The notes: generated by a model from the sequence alone, not told the origin. A stretch of 10,012 nt of DNA from Burkholderiales bacterium (GCA_005800405.1 SYFN01000205.1:1-10012), one strand, 5' to 3'; shown: positions 1 through 6,194, counted from the stretch's first letter. Translations and numbers: made by a program.

Positions 1-57
1 GACGATGGCCACGCGCAATTCTTCCTGTTGCGTGGCATTGAACAGCATGCGTTTCAT
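1..57 (-). CDS. rne: Ribonuclease E, N-terminal 19 codons (partial, runs off the window)
   Basis: RNase E is the membrane-associated endonuclease that starts mRNA decay and matures rRNA and tRNA. Only the first 19 residues are inside the window, reading MKRMLFNATQQEELRVAIV. This is the characteristic beginning of RNase E/G family proteins of betaproteobacteria, just before the S1 RNA-binding domain. The ATG lies at 57-55, with a GGAG ribosome-binding site at 68-65 on the same strand, seven bases away. The gene is divergent from rluC, as is usual for the rne-rluC pair in proteobacteria. The catalytic part and the scaffold region cannot be judged because they lie outside. Identification rests on the short peptide and on synteny; RNase G would be the alternative, but the rluC neighbour favours RNase E. 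Confidence 0.88.
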   Translation of the reverse strand, partial: MKRMLFNATQQEELRVAIV

Positions 58-239
58 TTTATGGCTCCGCGGCCGGTCAGGGCCGATGTTTGCAGCGCGT
101 GGCGGAAAACGCCTCGTTGCGCGGCAAAGTCACAGGATATATGCGGAGAACGTAAGCCTGGGGGAGGAGTATTGCCGTGAGGTGAGCGGCGCGCGCAACT
201 GGCAACGCACGCACTCACAGGGCGCGGATGAAACTGGTG

Positions 240-365
240 GCTTGCTGATTGCCTTAAACGATCGAGTTTGCCGGGATCGAATCTGCACACACACGCAACC
301 CTGCCGCAGTGGGCTGCTTGCTGATCTTGTGAGCGTTAAATTCAGTCATCGGTCGTTCGAATCTG
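240..365. repeat. Degenerate tandem duplication in the rne leader
   Basis: GCTTGCTGAT occurs at 240-249 and again at 316-325, and TCGAATCTG at 277-285 and again at 357-365, in the same order. Read on the minus strand, as in the rne transcript, each unit runs CAGATTCGA, then TTTAA followed by C/G and G, then ATCAGCAAGC. The period is about 76 to 80 bases. The middle parts differ and need small gaps, so the copies are old or the match is partly chance. The repeat lies in the presumed rne leader, where duplicated structure could matter for RNase E feedback; that role is inference. Confidence 0.4.
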
Positions 366-641
366 TTTATGGGCAAGTCGGGCAAAAAAATCAGTTACAT
401 CTGCCAGCGAGCCTCTCGACCATGAGCGGCTTGCCAGACTAATCCTTACATTTCAGGCTTACTGTTCCATCATCCCAGCGCACTGTCCGATCACATCTCG
501 GGTGCGACCCTGACGGCGCAGGCATGATGCATACACAGCTCTTCCATCGAATTTGCACAACGGGCGAGGCCGATGGAGACGCCCCTGTGTAGAATGGCTT
601 TTTTTGTTGAAGCACATTCAGCAATTTATGTCGGTAATCTG

Positions 642-647
642 ATTATA
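642..647 (-). promoter_or_regulatory. Possible -10 hexamer of an rne promoter
   Basis: The minus strand reads TATAAT here, a perfect sigma-70 -10 match in the only strongly AT-rich patch of the spacer. No good -35 hexamer is seen at the right distance. If used, the rne leader would be close to 580 bases long. Confidence 0.3.
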
Positions 648-651
648 TATT
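646..651 (+). promoter_or_regulatory. Possible -10 hexamer of an rluC promoter
   Basis: TATATT matches the sigma-70 -10 consensus at five of six positions and lies about 135 bases before the chosen rluC start. A clear -35 element is not seen. It overlaps the minus-strand TATAAT, so the two directions would compete if both are real. Confidence 0.25.
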
Positions 652-775
652 CAAAATGAAGGACTTAGGGAAGGTTTGCATGAGGCAAAACATGACCGGG
701 GCCGGCTGGTGCGGATCTCTGCCTTCCCCGTGTCTTTCAGCCGGGTTCCCCGAACCTGGGCTGAGCATCTCGGGC

Positions 776-781
776 GGAGAG
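776..781 (+). promoter_or_regulatory. Ribosome-binding site that decides the rluC start
   Basis: GGAGAG lies five bases before the TTG at 787. The other in-frame TTG at 676 has only AAGG one base upstream, which is too close to work, so the later start is preferred. Confidence 0.55.
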
Positions 782-786
782 CGGAA

Positions 787-1794
787 TTGACGGCTGCCGC
801 CCACACCGATTCCAGTCACGCACGACCCACCGAGGGCCTGAGCGTACGGTGGCTTACCATAGGGCCTGACGATGCCGGGCAGCGTATCGATAACTTCTTG
901 CTAAGGATTTGTAAAGGGGTTCCTAAAAGCCATGTCTATCAGGTGCTGCGATCCGGGCAGGTCCGGGTTAACAAAGGACGCATAGCGCAGACCTATCGGC
1001 TGGTCGAGGGGGATACGGTCCGCGTCCCGCCCATGCGGCTTGCGGAGCGGAGCACAGTGCATGTTCCCGGTGCTGAGTTCGCCATTCTTTTTGAAGACAG
1101 TCAATTGCTAGTCATCGACAAGCCAGCCGGTGTTGCTGTGCATGGCGGCTCGGGCGTGAGTTACGGGGTGATAGAGCAGCTGCGCGCCGCTCGTCCGGAT
1201 GCCCCGTTTTTGGAACTGGTTCACCGGCTGGACCGCGAAACCTCGGGCATCCTCATGCTGGCAAAAAAACGCAGTGCGCTGACGTCTGTGCATGAGCAGA
1301 TTCGTGCCGGTTTGCTGGACAAGCGCTATCTGGCCATGGTCAGTGGTGTTTGGCCCAACCGCCGCCAGCATGTGCGCCTGCCTCTGCACAAATACAGCAC
1401 CCCTGACGGGGAGCGCCGTGTTCGAGTTCAGTCCGACGGCATGCCCTCGCACACTATCTTCAACCTGATGCGCCAGTTTGCGGGCTTTGCCTTGCTTGAA
1501 GCCGAGCTGAAAACCGGCCGTACGCATCAAATCCGCGTGCATCTGGCTTCGTCGGGTTTTCCGATTGCCGGCGACGACAAGTATGGCGATTTTGGTCTTA
1601 ATCGGCAGTTGCATAAAGCAGAACCGGGAAGGCCGGCATTGAAACGCATGTTCCTGCACGCATTCCGGCTGAAATTCGAGCACCCCGCCACCGGCGCTGC
1701 CATCGCTCTTGAGTCGAGCTTGCCCCCAGAATGTCAACAATTTCTCAAGGGTCTAGGAATTGATGGCGCCGTCGGAGCTGAACCGATACGATGA
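787..1794 (+). CDS. rluC: 23S rRNA pseudouridine synthase RluC
   Basis: RluC converts uridines 955, 2504 and 2580 of 23S rRNA (E. coli numbering) to pseudouridine during large-subunit assembly. From the chosen start the protein has 335 residues, against about 320 in E. coli. An S4 RNA-binding domain covers roughly residues 32-78 (GQRIDNFLLR, then KGVPKSHVYQVLRSGQVRVN). The RluA-type catalytic domain follows, with HRLDRETSG at 146-154, whose Asp149 is the expected catalytic aspartate, and a late RTHQIRVHLAS motif. No ATG exists upstream of the S4 domain in this frame. I chose TTG 787 because of its GGAGAG; TTG 676 would add 37 residues without family resemblance. RluD or RluA are less likely given the divergent rne neighbour and the KGVPKSH motif. 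It probably heads the following plus-strand cluster. Confidence 0.9.
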   Translation: MTAAAHTDSSHARPTEGLSVRWLTIGPDDAGQRIDNFLLRICKGVPKSHVYQVLRSGQVRVNKGRIAQTYRLVEGDTVRVPPMRLAERSTVHVPGAEFAILFEDSQLLVIDKPAGVAVHGGSGVSYGVIEQLRAARPDAPFLELVHRLDRETSGILMLAKKRSALTSVHEQIRAGLLDKRYLAMVSGVWPNRRQHVRLPLHKYSTPDGERRVRVQSDGMPSHTIFNLMRQFAGFALLEAELKTGRTHQIRVHLASSGFPIAGDDKYGDFGLNRQLHKAEPGRPALKRMFLHAFRLKFEHPATGAAIALESSLPPECQQFLKGLGIDGAVGAEPIR

Positions 1795-1863
1795 CGCGTG
1801 GCACGCATTTTTGTATTCCTTACACCTGTACCGAACACCATAATCTCCTCCGAACTTCCTCCG

Positions 1864-2523
1864 ATGCCCAGAAAACAATTTAACCTGATCGTATTCGACT
1901 GGGACGGTACTCTCATGGACAGCACAGCGACCATTGTTGCCAGCATCCAGGCGGCTGCGCGGGATCTTGCGCTTGCCGTACCCGATCACCGTGCCGCCTC
2001 TTATGTGATCGGTCTTGGGCTGGAAGATGCGATGCAGGTCGTTTTGCCGGGTCTGGATCCCAAATCCTATCCGCGTGTGGTGGAGCGCTATCGTTACCAC
2101 TACCTTTCGCAGGATAAAAGTCTGACCCTGTTTGATGGCGCGCGCGAAATGCTGCTGGATTTGTCGGCGCAGGGGTATTTTCTGGCGGTGGCAACCGGCA
2201 AGAGTCGAGTGGGACTCAATCGAGCACTCAACACGGCGGGGTTGATGGCGCTGTTTGACGCGACCCGCTGCGCTGACGAGACTTTCTCCAAGCCGCATCC
2301 GGCCATGCTCCAGGAAATCACCCGCGAGCTCGGACAAGACATGAAGCGCACCGTCATGATTGGCGACACCACGCACGATCTTCGAATGGCGAGTAACGCA
2401 GGCGCCGCCGCCATTGGTGTTCACTATGGCGCGCATCCTGCGCATGAGCTTGAGGCCCTCAGCCCGCTGTTCGGCGCGGATTCGGTAACATTGCTTCATG
2501 CATGGTTGACGGAGCATGCGTGA
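1864..2523 (+). CDS. HAD-superfamily phosphatase (phosphoglycolate phosphatase-like)
   Basis: A 219-residue cytoplasmic phosphatase of the haloacid dehalogenase superfamily. All four HAD motifs are visible: DWDGT with nucleophile Asp12 and acid/base Asp14, Thr111 in VATGKSR, Lys143 in SKPHPAML, and GDTTHD with Asp168 and Asp172 for magnesium. The stretch at about 20-85 is the helical cap of the subfamily I type. The ATG at 1864 puts the nucleophile at the usual distance from the N-terminus; a GTG at 1798 would add 22 residues with no family resemblance. No clear ribosome-binding site precedes 1864. The family includes Gph and pyrophosphatase-like enzymes, and the true substrate cannot be read from sequence. 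The position after rluC is conserved in Burkholderiales. The stop overlaps the next start. Confidence 0.88.
   Translation: MPRKQFNLIVFDWDGTLMDSTATIVASIQAAARDLALAVPDHRAASYVIGLGLEDAMQVVLPGLDPKSYPRVVERYRYHYLSQDKSLTLFDGAREMLLDLSAQGYFLAVATGKSRVGLNRALNTAGLMALFDATRCADETFSKPHPAMLQEITRELGQDMKRTVMIGDTTHDLRMASNAGAAAIGVHYGAHPAHELEALSPLFGADSVTLLHAWLTEHA
2511..2514 (+). promoter_or_regulatory. Ribosome-binding site that decides the Rieske protein start
   Basis: GGAG lies five bases before the GTG at 2520. That GTG overlaps the HAD stop codon (GTGA), a typical coupled arrangement. An ATG at 2502 is in frame but has no comparable site. Confidence 0.55.
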
Positions 2524-2969
2524 GCACGGAAATTTTCATTTGCATGGCTGATGCGCTCAAAGACGGTGGTAAGGGCGTACGCTTTCCGGTGACAGCCTAT
2601 GGCGAAGATGCGACCGCATTTGTGGTGCGTTACGGTCAGCAGCCGTATGCTTATCTGAACCGTTGTGCGCACGTACCGATGGAGCTGGACTGGACAGAAG
2701 GCGAGTTTTTCGAGTCCAGCGGTCTTTACCTGATGTGTGCGACGCATGGTGCTCTGTACGAACCGGACACAGGCCAATGCGCCGGCGGTCCTTGTCGTGG
2801 CGGCAGACTTCAGTCACTGCAAGTGATTGAGCGAGACAATCAGATTTTCTGGTTGCCGGATGACAGTGTAAGTGCAATGCGTGCCTCAAACCAGCCACTT
2901 GAGTCAACGATAAAAATTGATTGTAACTCCTACTTAATTAAACCAATCAACGAAAAGAACGTGCAATGA
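2520..2969 (+). CDS. Small Rieske [2Fe-2S] protein
   Basis: A single-domain Rieske protein of 149 residues, expected to carry one [2Fe-2S] cluster and move electrons in the cytoplasm. The two cluster motifs are intact: CAH with Cys49 and His51, and CATHG with Cys73 and His76. The glycine-rich GGPCRGGRL at 89-97 matches the turn that closes the Rieske fold. There is no signal peptide or membrane segment, so it is a stand-alone ferredoxin-like protein, not a bc1 subunit, and no oxygenase partner lies nearby. Its redox partner is unknown. The start is GTG 2520 (ATG 2502 would add six residues). The Rieske fold should end near residue 112; the last 35 or so residues form an AT-rich, lysine-containing tail unlike the rest. 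It ends in an ATGA overlap with sppA. Confidence 0.88.
   Translation: MSTEIFICMADALKDGGKGVRFPVTAYGEDATAFVVRYGQQPYAYLNRCAHVPMELDWTEGEFFESSGLYLMCATHGALYEPDTGQCAGGPCRGGRLQSLQVIERDNQIFWLPDDSVSAMRASNQPLESTIKIDCNSYLIKPINEKNVQ
2899..2927 (+). promoter_or_regulatory. Possible internal promoter for sppA
   Basis: TTGAGT at 2899-2904 and TGTAAC at 2922-2927 are 17 bases apart and each match four of six consensus bases. They lie in an AT-rich patch inside the 3' end of the Rieske gene. A transcript would begin about 30 bases before the sppA ATG. This is weak pattern evidence. Confidence 0.25.
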
Positions 2970-3949
2970 ACGATCCCACCACTGACAGCGGTACTGAGCC
3001 CGCGCCCCAGCCTCCAGTGCCACCCCAATACGTCGCGCTCGAAAAGCTCGCTCAGGAAATCCTGAAAGAGCAACGCATCAGCCGGCGCTGGCGGAATATC
3101 TTCCGTTTCGTGGGTGTTGGCGTTGCCATTTTTGCCGTTTGGGCAGCGTTTGATTTCAAGGGGGCTTCTAAGCAGGATAGCGCGCGGCACACCGCATTGG
3201 TCGAGATTGAGGGCGAAATTGATTCGAGCAGTGCCAGCGCATCGGTCAATTTGATACTGCCCGCGCTTAACGAGGCCTTTAATGATCCCGGGTCGGTCGG
3301 TGTGATCCTTCGCATGAACAGTCCTGGCGGAAGTCCTGTTCAGTCTGCCATCGTCAACGACGAGATTACGCGCCTCAAAGAAATCTATCCCAAAAAGCCA
3401 GTGTATGTCGTGGTTGAGGATATGTGTGCGTCCGGCTGCTATTACATTGCAGCGGCGGCTGACAAAATCTATGTTAGTGAGGCGAGTATCGTCGGATCGA
3501 TTGGCGTGCTGATGAGCAGTTTTGGCTTCAAGGGATTGATGGACAAGCTGGGTATAGAGCGCAGGTTGATGACGGCGGGTGAAAACAAGGCGTTGCTCGA
3601 TCCGTTCTCTGCTGAAAATCCCAAACACAAAGAGTTTACGCAGACGATGTTAAAGGAGATTCATCAGCAGTTCATTCGCGCAGTGCGCACGGGTCGTGGC
3701 AAGCGACTTAAAGAGTCACCCGAAATTTTCTCTGGCTTGTTTTGGACGGGCAGCCATGCGATCACGCTCGGACTGGCGGATGGTCTGGGTTCCGTAAACA
3801 GTGTCGCTCGTGATGTGCTCAAGGCCGAGGACATCATCGACTACACCGTTCGCGAGGGTTTGTCCGATCGCGTCTTGAAAAAATTCGGGGCTGCAGTGGG
3901 TGAATCTGCGGCAAAAGTGTTAGCAATCGAAGCCCTCAAAGTGCGCTGA
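2966..3949 (+). CDS. sppA: Signal peptide peptidase SppA, S49 family (short 36K type)
   Basis: SppA digests leftover signal peptides in or at the inner membrane. The protein has 327 residues, the short single-domain form as in Bacillus, not the tandem E. coli form of about 618. A proline-rich cytoplasmic N-terminus is followed by one membrane segment at about 45-64, then the protease domain. RMNSPGGSP at 116-124 is the family's oxyanion-region motif. Ser156 in CASGCYY is the likely nucleophile, and Lys208 in GENKALLDPF the likely general base. The 52-residue spacing equals that of the B. subtilis dyad. The ATG overlaps the Rieske stop (ATGA), which suggests translational coupling. It is convergent with the methyltransferase, whose stop is 22 bases away. 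The E. coli-like SohB is less likely because of the sequence around the lysine. Confidence 0.93.
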   Translation: MNDPTTDSGTEPAPQPPVPPQYVALEKLAQEILKEQRISRRWRNIFRFVGVGVAIFAVWAAFDFKGASKQDSARHTALVEIEGEIDSSSASASVNLILPALNEAFNDPGSVGVILRMNSPGGSPVQSAIVNDEITRLKEIYPKKPVYVVVEDMCASGCYYIAAAADKIYVSEASIVGSIGVLMSSFGFKGLMDKLGIERRLMTAGENKALLDPFSAENPKHKEFTQTMLKEIHQQFIRAVRTGRGKRLKESPEIFSGLFWTGSHAITLGLADGLGSVNSVARDVLKAEDIIDYTVREGLSDRVLKKFGAAVGESAAKVLAIEALKVR

Positions 3950-3971
3950 GTCGTCGCACGCTCGTTAAGTT

Positions 3972-4706
3972 TCAGGGGGCGAGCATCAGAAACACAGTCG
4001 GTTTCTTGCGGAAATCCGGCATGCGGTTTTCTGTAATCTCGCGCTTCCATGATTGTGCAGACATGCGTTGAATGGATTCGTCCTCAAGCGTGAGATGAGT
4101 TGCGATACAGATGTGCGTGCCTGGTTGACAATGCGTGCTCAACGCCTGCAGTAAAGCTTCATTGCGGTACGGCGTCTCGATAAAAATTTGCGTTTGCTGC
4201 TCCTGTTTCGAGCGCTGCTCGAGCTGGCGAATGCGGTTGGCACGCTCGGTGGCATCGGTGGGTAGATATCCATTTAATGCAAAATTCTGTCCGCTCAGGC
4301 CGCTGCTCATCAAGGCCAGCAGAATGGACGAAGGACCCACCAATGGACGAATGCGGATGCCGCTTTCGTGAGCTAGTCGGATCAGATCTGCGCCGGGATC
4401 AGCGACGGCGGGCACGCCAGCCTCCGACACCATTCCGCCATTGCGCCCCCCAAGCAAAGGCGCCAGGAGATCAGGCAGTGCCGATCGCGGTGTTTTTACA
4501 TTCAATTCGCGTATGTCGATATCCTGCAGACGCACACGCAGCGGATGAGTCAGGGCGACCTGATTCAGAAAAGCGCGCGCCGTTTTTGCGTTTTCTGCGA
4601 TGAAGTAATCCAGATTGGCCGTGATGGCTCGTACATCGGCGGTCAGCACCTGATCGAGGGCGCCTGCACCCAAGCTATTTGGGACGAGAAAAAGTGTACT
4701 TTTCAC
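3972..4706 (-). CDS. SAM-dependent methyltransferase, tetrapyrrole-methylase fold, RsmI-related
   Basis: A 244-residue protein of the tetrapyrrole (corrin/porphyrin) methylase superfamily, nearest to RsmI (YraL), which 2'-O-methylates C1402 of 16S rRNA. The core motif reads VSEAGVPAVADPG at 93-105, where RsmI usually has SDAG; VGPSS at 123-127 and FIETPYRNEALL at 175-186 are also RsmI-like. It is shorter than RsmI (about 285) and seems to lack the C-terminal extension, so it may be a paralogue with another substrate. The target is unknown. I chose GTG 4706: GGTGG lies eight bases before it and family members begin close to TLFLVPN. GTG codons at 4718 and 4733 would lengthen it and overlap yceF. 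It follows yceF by four bases on the same strand and is surely co-transcribed. Confidence 0.85.
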   Translation of the reverse strand: MKSTLFLVPNSLGAGALDQVLTADVRAITANLDYFIAENAKTARAFLNQVALTHPLRVRLQDIDIRELNVKTPRSALPDLLAPLLGGRNGGMVSEAGVPAVADPGADLIRLAHESGIRIRPLVGPSSILLALMSSGLSGQNFALNGYLPTDATERANRIRQLEQRSKQEQQTQIFIETPYRNEALLQALSTHCQPGTHICIATHLTLEDESIQRMSAQSWKREITENRMPDFRKKPTVFLMLAP

Positions 4707-4710
4707 TGGA

Positions 4711-5319
4711 TCAGCCACCAAAAAAAGCGACACCAGCGCGTCGCAACATGGTGGTCAGTTCGATCAGCGGCAATCCCGTTAACGCGGTCGGATCGTGGTT
4801 GTCGATACGCTCGATGATTGCTATGCCTAGGCCTTCGTTTTTTGCGCTGCCAGCACAGTCATAAGGCTGCTCGATTCTCAGGTAAGCATCGAGCTCGTGT
4901 TCAGGCAAGTCACGCAAACGAACGAGCGTTTGGATATTCGCCAATTGCAAGCGTTGCTCCGCGCCGTGCCGGCAGTCGAGCAAGCAGAGCGCGGTGTGAA
5001 AAATCACCTCCTGGCCACGCATTTTTTTCAGTTGCTCAAGAGCACGCTCGTGGTTTCCCGGTTTACCGATATGTTCGCCCTCCAGAGTCGCCACCTGATC
5101 AGAGCCAATCACCAGCGCCGGGCCGACTTGATTGGCTATCGCCTCGGCTTTGGCTTGAGAGAGTCGCAGCGCGGTATCCGGGGGCGTTTCGCCAGCGATG
5201 GGTGTCTCGTCCAGATTGGGTGGGATCACTTCAAAGGGCAGCCGCAGGCGTGCCAACAACTCGCGCCGATAAGCAGACCCGGAGGCCAGAATCAGTCGGG
5301 GAGGGGGCTGGGATGGCAT
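4711..5319 (-). CDS. yceF: Maf-like nucleotide pyrophosphatase YceF (7-methyl-GTP type)
   Basis: Maf proteins hydrolyse modified or non-canonical nucleoside triphosphates to the monophosphate. The YceF branch prefers 7-methyl-GTP, perhaps cleaning up products of rRNA and tRNA decay. The protein has 202 residues, a normal length. Visible motifs in order are LASGSAYRRELL at 11-22, DETP at 37-40, SQAKAEA at 54-60, IGSDQVA at 71-77 with likely catalytic Asp74, GKPG at 85-88 and YDCAGSAKNEG at 153-163. SDQV and the CAGS-K-EG segment match YceF better than the dTTP/UTP-type YhdE. ATG 5319 places the ASGS motif ten residues in, as in the family; the frame stays open to 5541 but that part is non-coding and overlaps yceD. 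It is divergent from yceD, the same neighbourhood as in E. coli. Confidence 0.92.
   Translation of the reverse strand: MPSQPPPRLILASGSAYRRELLARLRLPFEVIPPNLDETPIAGETPPDTALRLSQAKAEAIANQVGPALVIGSDQVATLEGEHIGKPGNHERALEQLKKMRGQEVIFHTALCLLDCRHGAEQRLQLANIQTLVRLRDLPEHELDAYLRIEQPYDCAGSAKNEGLGIAIIERIDNHDPTALTGLPLIELTTMLRRAGVAFFGG
4715..4719 (-). promoter_or_regulatory. Ribosome-binding site that decides the methyltransferase start
   Basis: GGTGG, read on the minus strand, lies eight bases before the GTG at 4706 and inside the last codons of yceF. It supports a start just after the yceF stop; two further GTG codons upstream leave room for doubt. Confidence 0.4.
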
Positions 5320-5422
5320 TGCGGACAAATGCGCGGGAGAGGGTAATAAATCGGCCAGCCCACTATGGGAATCTGGAACAAACGCTGCTATTATAGACGG
5401 CTTTCCGAAGTACTCCGCCGCA
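5320..5422. promoter_or_regulatory. Divergent spacer yceF/yceD with overlapping -10-like hexamers
   Basis: The 103-base spacer must hold the promoters of both directions. TATTAT at 5389-5394 on the plus strand and a perfect TATAAT at 5395-5390 on the minus strand overlap. No good -35 box is evident for either; TGGGAA at 5366-5371 is the closest on the plus strand. A plus-strand start near 5401 would leave a leader of about 20 bases before yceD, whose ATG has no clear ribosome-binding site. Confidence 0.35.
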
Positions 5423-5911
5423 ATGAGCGCCAAGATCGTCGACAACTTCAAGTTCTGCAAACAGCAGCAGCAGTCATCCGGACAAGTGCCGGTTGCCGAA
5501 TTTGCAAGGCTCTCGGCTGAGCTGGCCAGTTCGGCCGGCACGCTGGCGTGGTCGATTGCCGGGGGCAGGCATGCAGCGGGTGTTCCCCAGCTTCTGCTGA
5601 ACGTCAGTGGTCAGATTCAGTTGGTCTGTCAGCGTTGCTTGTCTCCGATGGCGCACCAGATGGTGTCTGCATCAACGCTGGTGCTGGCAAAAGATGAGGC
5701 GGACGCTGACGATATTGAAGCGCGTCTTGATGATGAGAGCCTGGATGTTATTGTCGGATCGACATCTCAGGGCCTGATGGCGCTGGTCGAGGATGAGGCA
5801 CTACTGGCCCTGCCCTTGTCGCCACGACATGAGCAATGTCCGGGCGACGTGCCAACGTCCAGCGCGGAAAAGGCCGAATCGCCCTTTGCAGTATTGAAAA
5901 AGCTCACATAG
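5423..5911 (+). CDS. yceD: YceD (DUF177), large-subunit rRNA accumulation protein
   Basis: YceD proteins are needed for normal 23S rRNA accumulation; the bacterial and plant members act early in large-subunit assembly, though the biochemical role is unclear. The 162-residue protein has the DUF177 pattern: a variable N-terminus, CQRCLSPM with Cys69 and Cys72 in the middle, an acidic stretch at about 91-108, a hydrophobic DEALLALPLSPRHEQC ending in Cys139, and SPFAVLKKL at the C-terminus. The three cysteines may bind a metal, which is inference. ATG 5423 fits the family; no clear Shine-Dalgarno precedes it. It stands 84 bases before rpmF, the pairing found across most bacteria, and is co-transcribed with it in E. 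coli. Confidence 0.9.
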   Translation: MSAKIVDNFKFCKQQQQSSGQVPVAEFARLSAELASSAGTLAWSIAGGRHAAGVPQLLLNVSGQIQLVCQRCLSPMAHQMVSASTLVLAKDEADADDIEARLDDESLDVIVGSTSQGLMALVEDEALLALPLSPRHEQCPGDVPTSSAEKAESPFAVLKKLT

Positions 5912-5921
5912 GTGCAGTATT

Positions 5922-5950
5922 GTCGGTTTGGCTATATGGCAGGAACCGAC
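5922..5950 (+). other. Inverted repeat between yceD and rpmF
   Basis: GTCGGTT at 5922-5928 and AACCGAC at 5944-5950 are perfect inverted copies with a 15-base loop. In RNA they would form a seven-pair hairpin about 35 bases before the rpmF ribosome-binding site. No U-tract follows, so it is not an intrinsic terminator. It could be an RNA-processing or translation-control element, or chance. Confidence 0.4.
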
Positions 5951-5995
5951 TTACCCTATGTTAAAATTTCGAATTTACCGAATCAGGAGTAGGCC

Positions 5996-6178
5996 ATGGC
6001 TGTCCAACAAAACAAGAAAACCCCGTCCAAGCGCGGCATGCATCGTTCGCATGATTTTGTGACATCGCCACCACTGGCCGTTGAATCAATCACGGGTGAA
6101 ACGCATCTGCGTCATCACATCAGCCCGAATGGCTTTTATCGCGGCCGCAAAGTCTTGAAAACCAAGAACGACGAGTAA
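5996..6178 (+). CDS. rpmF: 50S ribosomal protein bL32
   Basis: bL32 is a small protein of the large ribosomal subunit, located near the domain V region of 23S rRNA. The 60-residue product [20 protein letters not shown]... has the invariant bL32 opening and the late segment CxxC-free [12 protein letters not shown]. Like most proteobacterial copies it lacks the zinc-binding cysteines. The ATG is preceded by AGGAG at 5985-5989, six bases away, the strongest ribosome-binding site in the window, as expected for an abundant protein. It sits between yceD and plsX, the standard order. A short hairpin follows the stop. Confidence 0.97.
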   Translation: MAVQQNKKTPSKRGMHRSHDFVTSPPLAVESITGETHLRHHISPNGFYRGRKVLKTKNDE

Positions 6179-6179
6179 C

Positions 6180-6194
6180 TTGCCCTCGCGGCAA
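6180..6194 (+). other. Small stem-loop directly after rpmF
   Basis: TTGCC at 6180-6184 pairs with GGCAA at 6190-6194 around a five-base loop, starting two bases after the rpmF stop. No run of T follows, so it is unlikely to terminate transcription. It might protect or define the 3' end of a processed rpmF message. The rest of the spacer up to 6347 shows no convincing promoter. Confidence 0.35.

Larger units (their letters stand above)
58..786. other. Long gene-poor spacer between rne and rluC, probably the rne leader
   Basis: About 730 bases separate the divergent rne and rluC starts. Open frames here are short and none resembles a known protein, so I call no gene. It most likely holds the untranslated leader of rne; in E. 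coli that leader is several hundred bases long and mediates RNase E autoregulation, and here the same role is only inferred. Visible contents: an AT-rich patch around 640-655 with promoter-like hexamers on both strands, a loose pair of repeated blocks at 240-285 and 316-365, and short A/T tracts near 384-391 and 599-605. Bases 676-786 stay open in the rluC frame but lack convincing coding character. Confidence 0.6.

Noticed and set aside
351..367. GTTCGAATC at 355-363, resembling a tRNA T-loop
   Set aside because: The flanking bases do not pair as a T-stem (only the closing G-C pair forms), no acceptor or anticodon arm is found, and the similar GATCGAATC at 275-283 fails in the same way.
5..442. 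Open frame of 145 codons on the plus strand over the rne start
   Set aside because: It overlaps the rne start on the opposite strand, has irregular composition with many Arg, Ser and Cys residues, and has no recognisable domain.
562..605. GGGCG/CGCCC stem followed by a T-run, a possible terminator
   Set aside because: The T-run starts about 15 bases after the stem, and no plus-strand gene ends upstream.
1108..2517. Long open frames on the minus strand opposite rluC and the HAD gene (210 and 254 codons)
   Set aside because: They lie wholly antisense to genes with complete catalytic motifs, show no family resemblance, and are expected from codon bias at this GC content.
3941..3959. GTGCG/CGCAC hairpin between the convergent sppA and methyltransferase genes
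   Set aside because: It has only five pairs with a nine-base loop, overlaps the sppA stop and has no T-tract on either side; not a credible intrinsic terminator.
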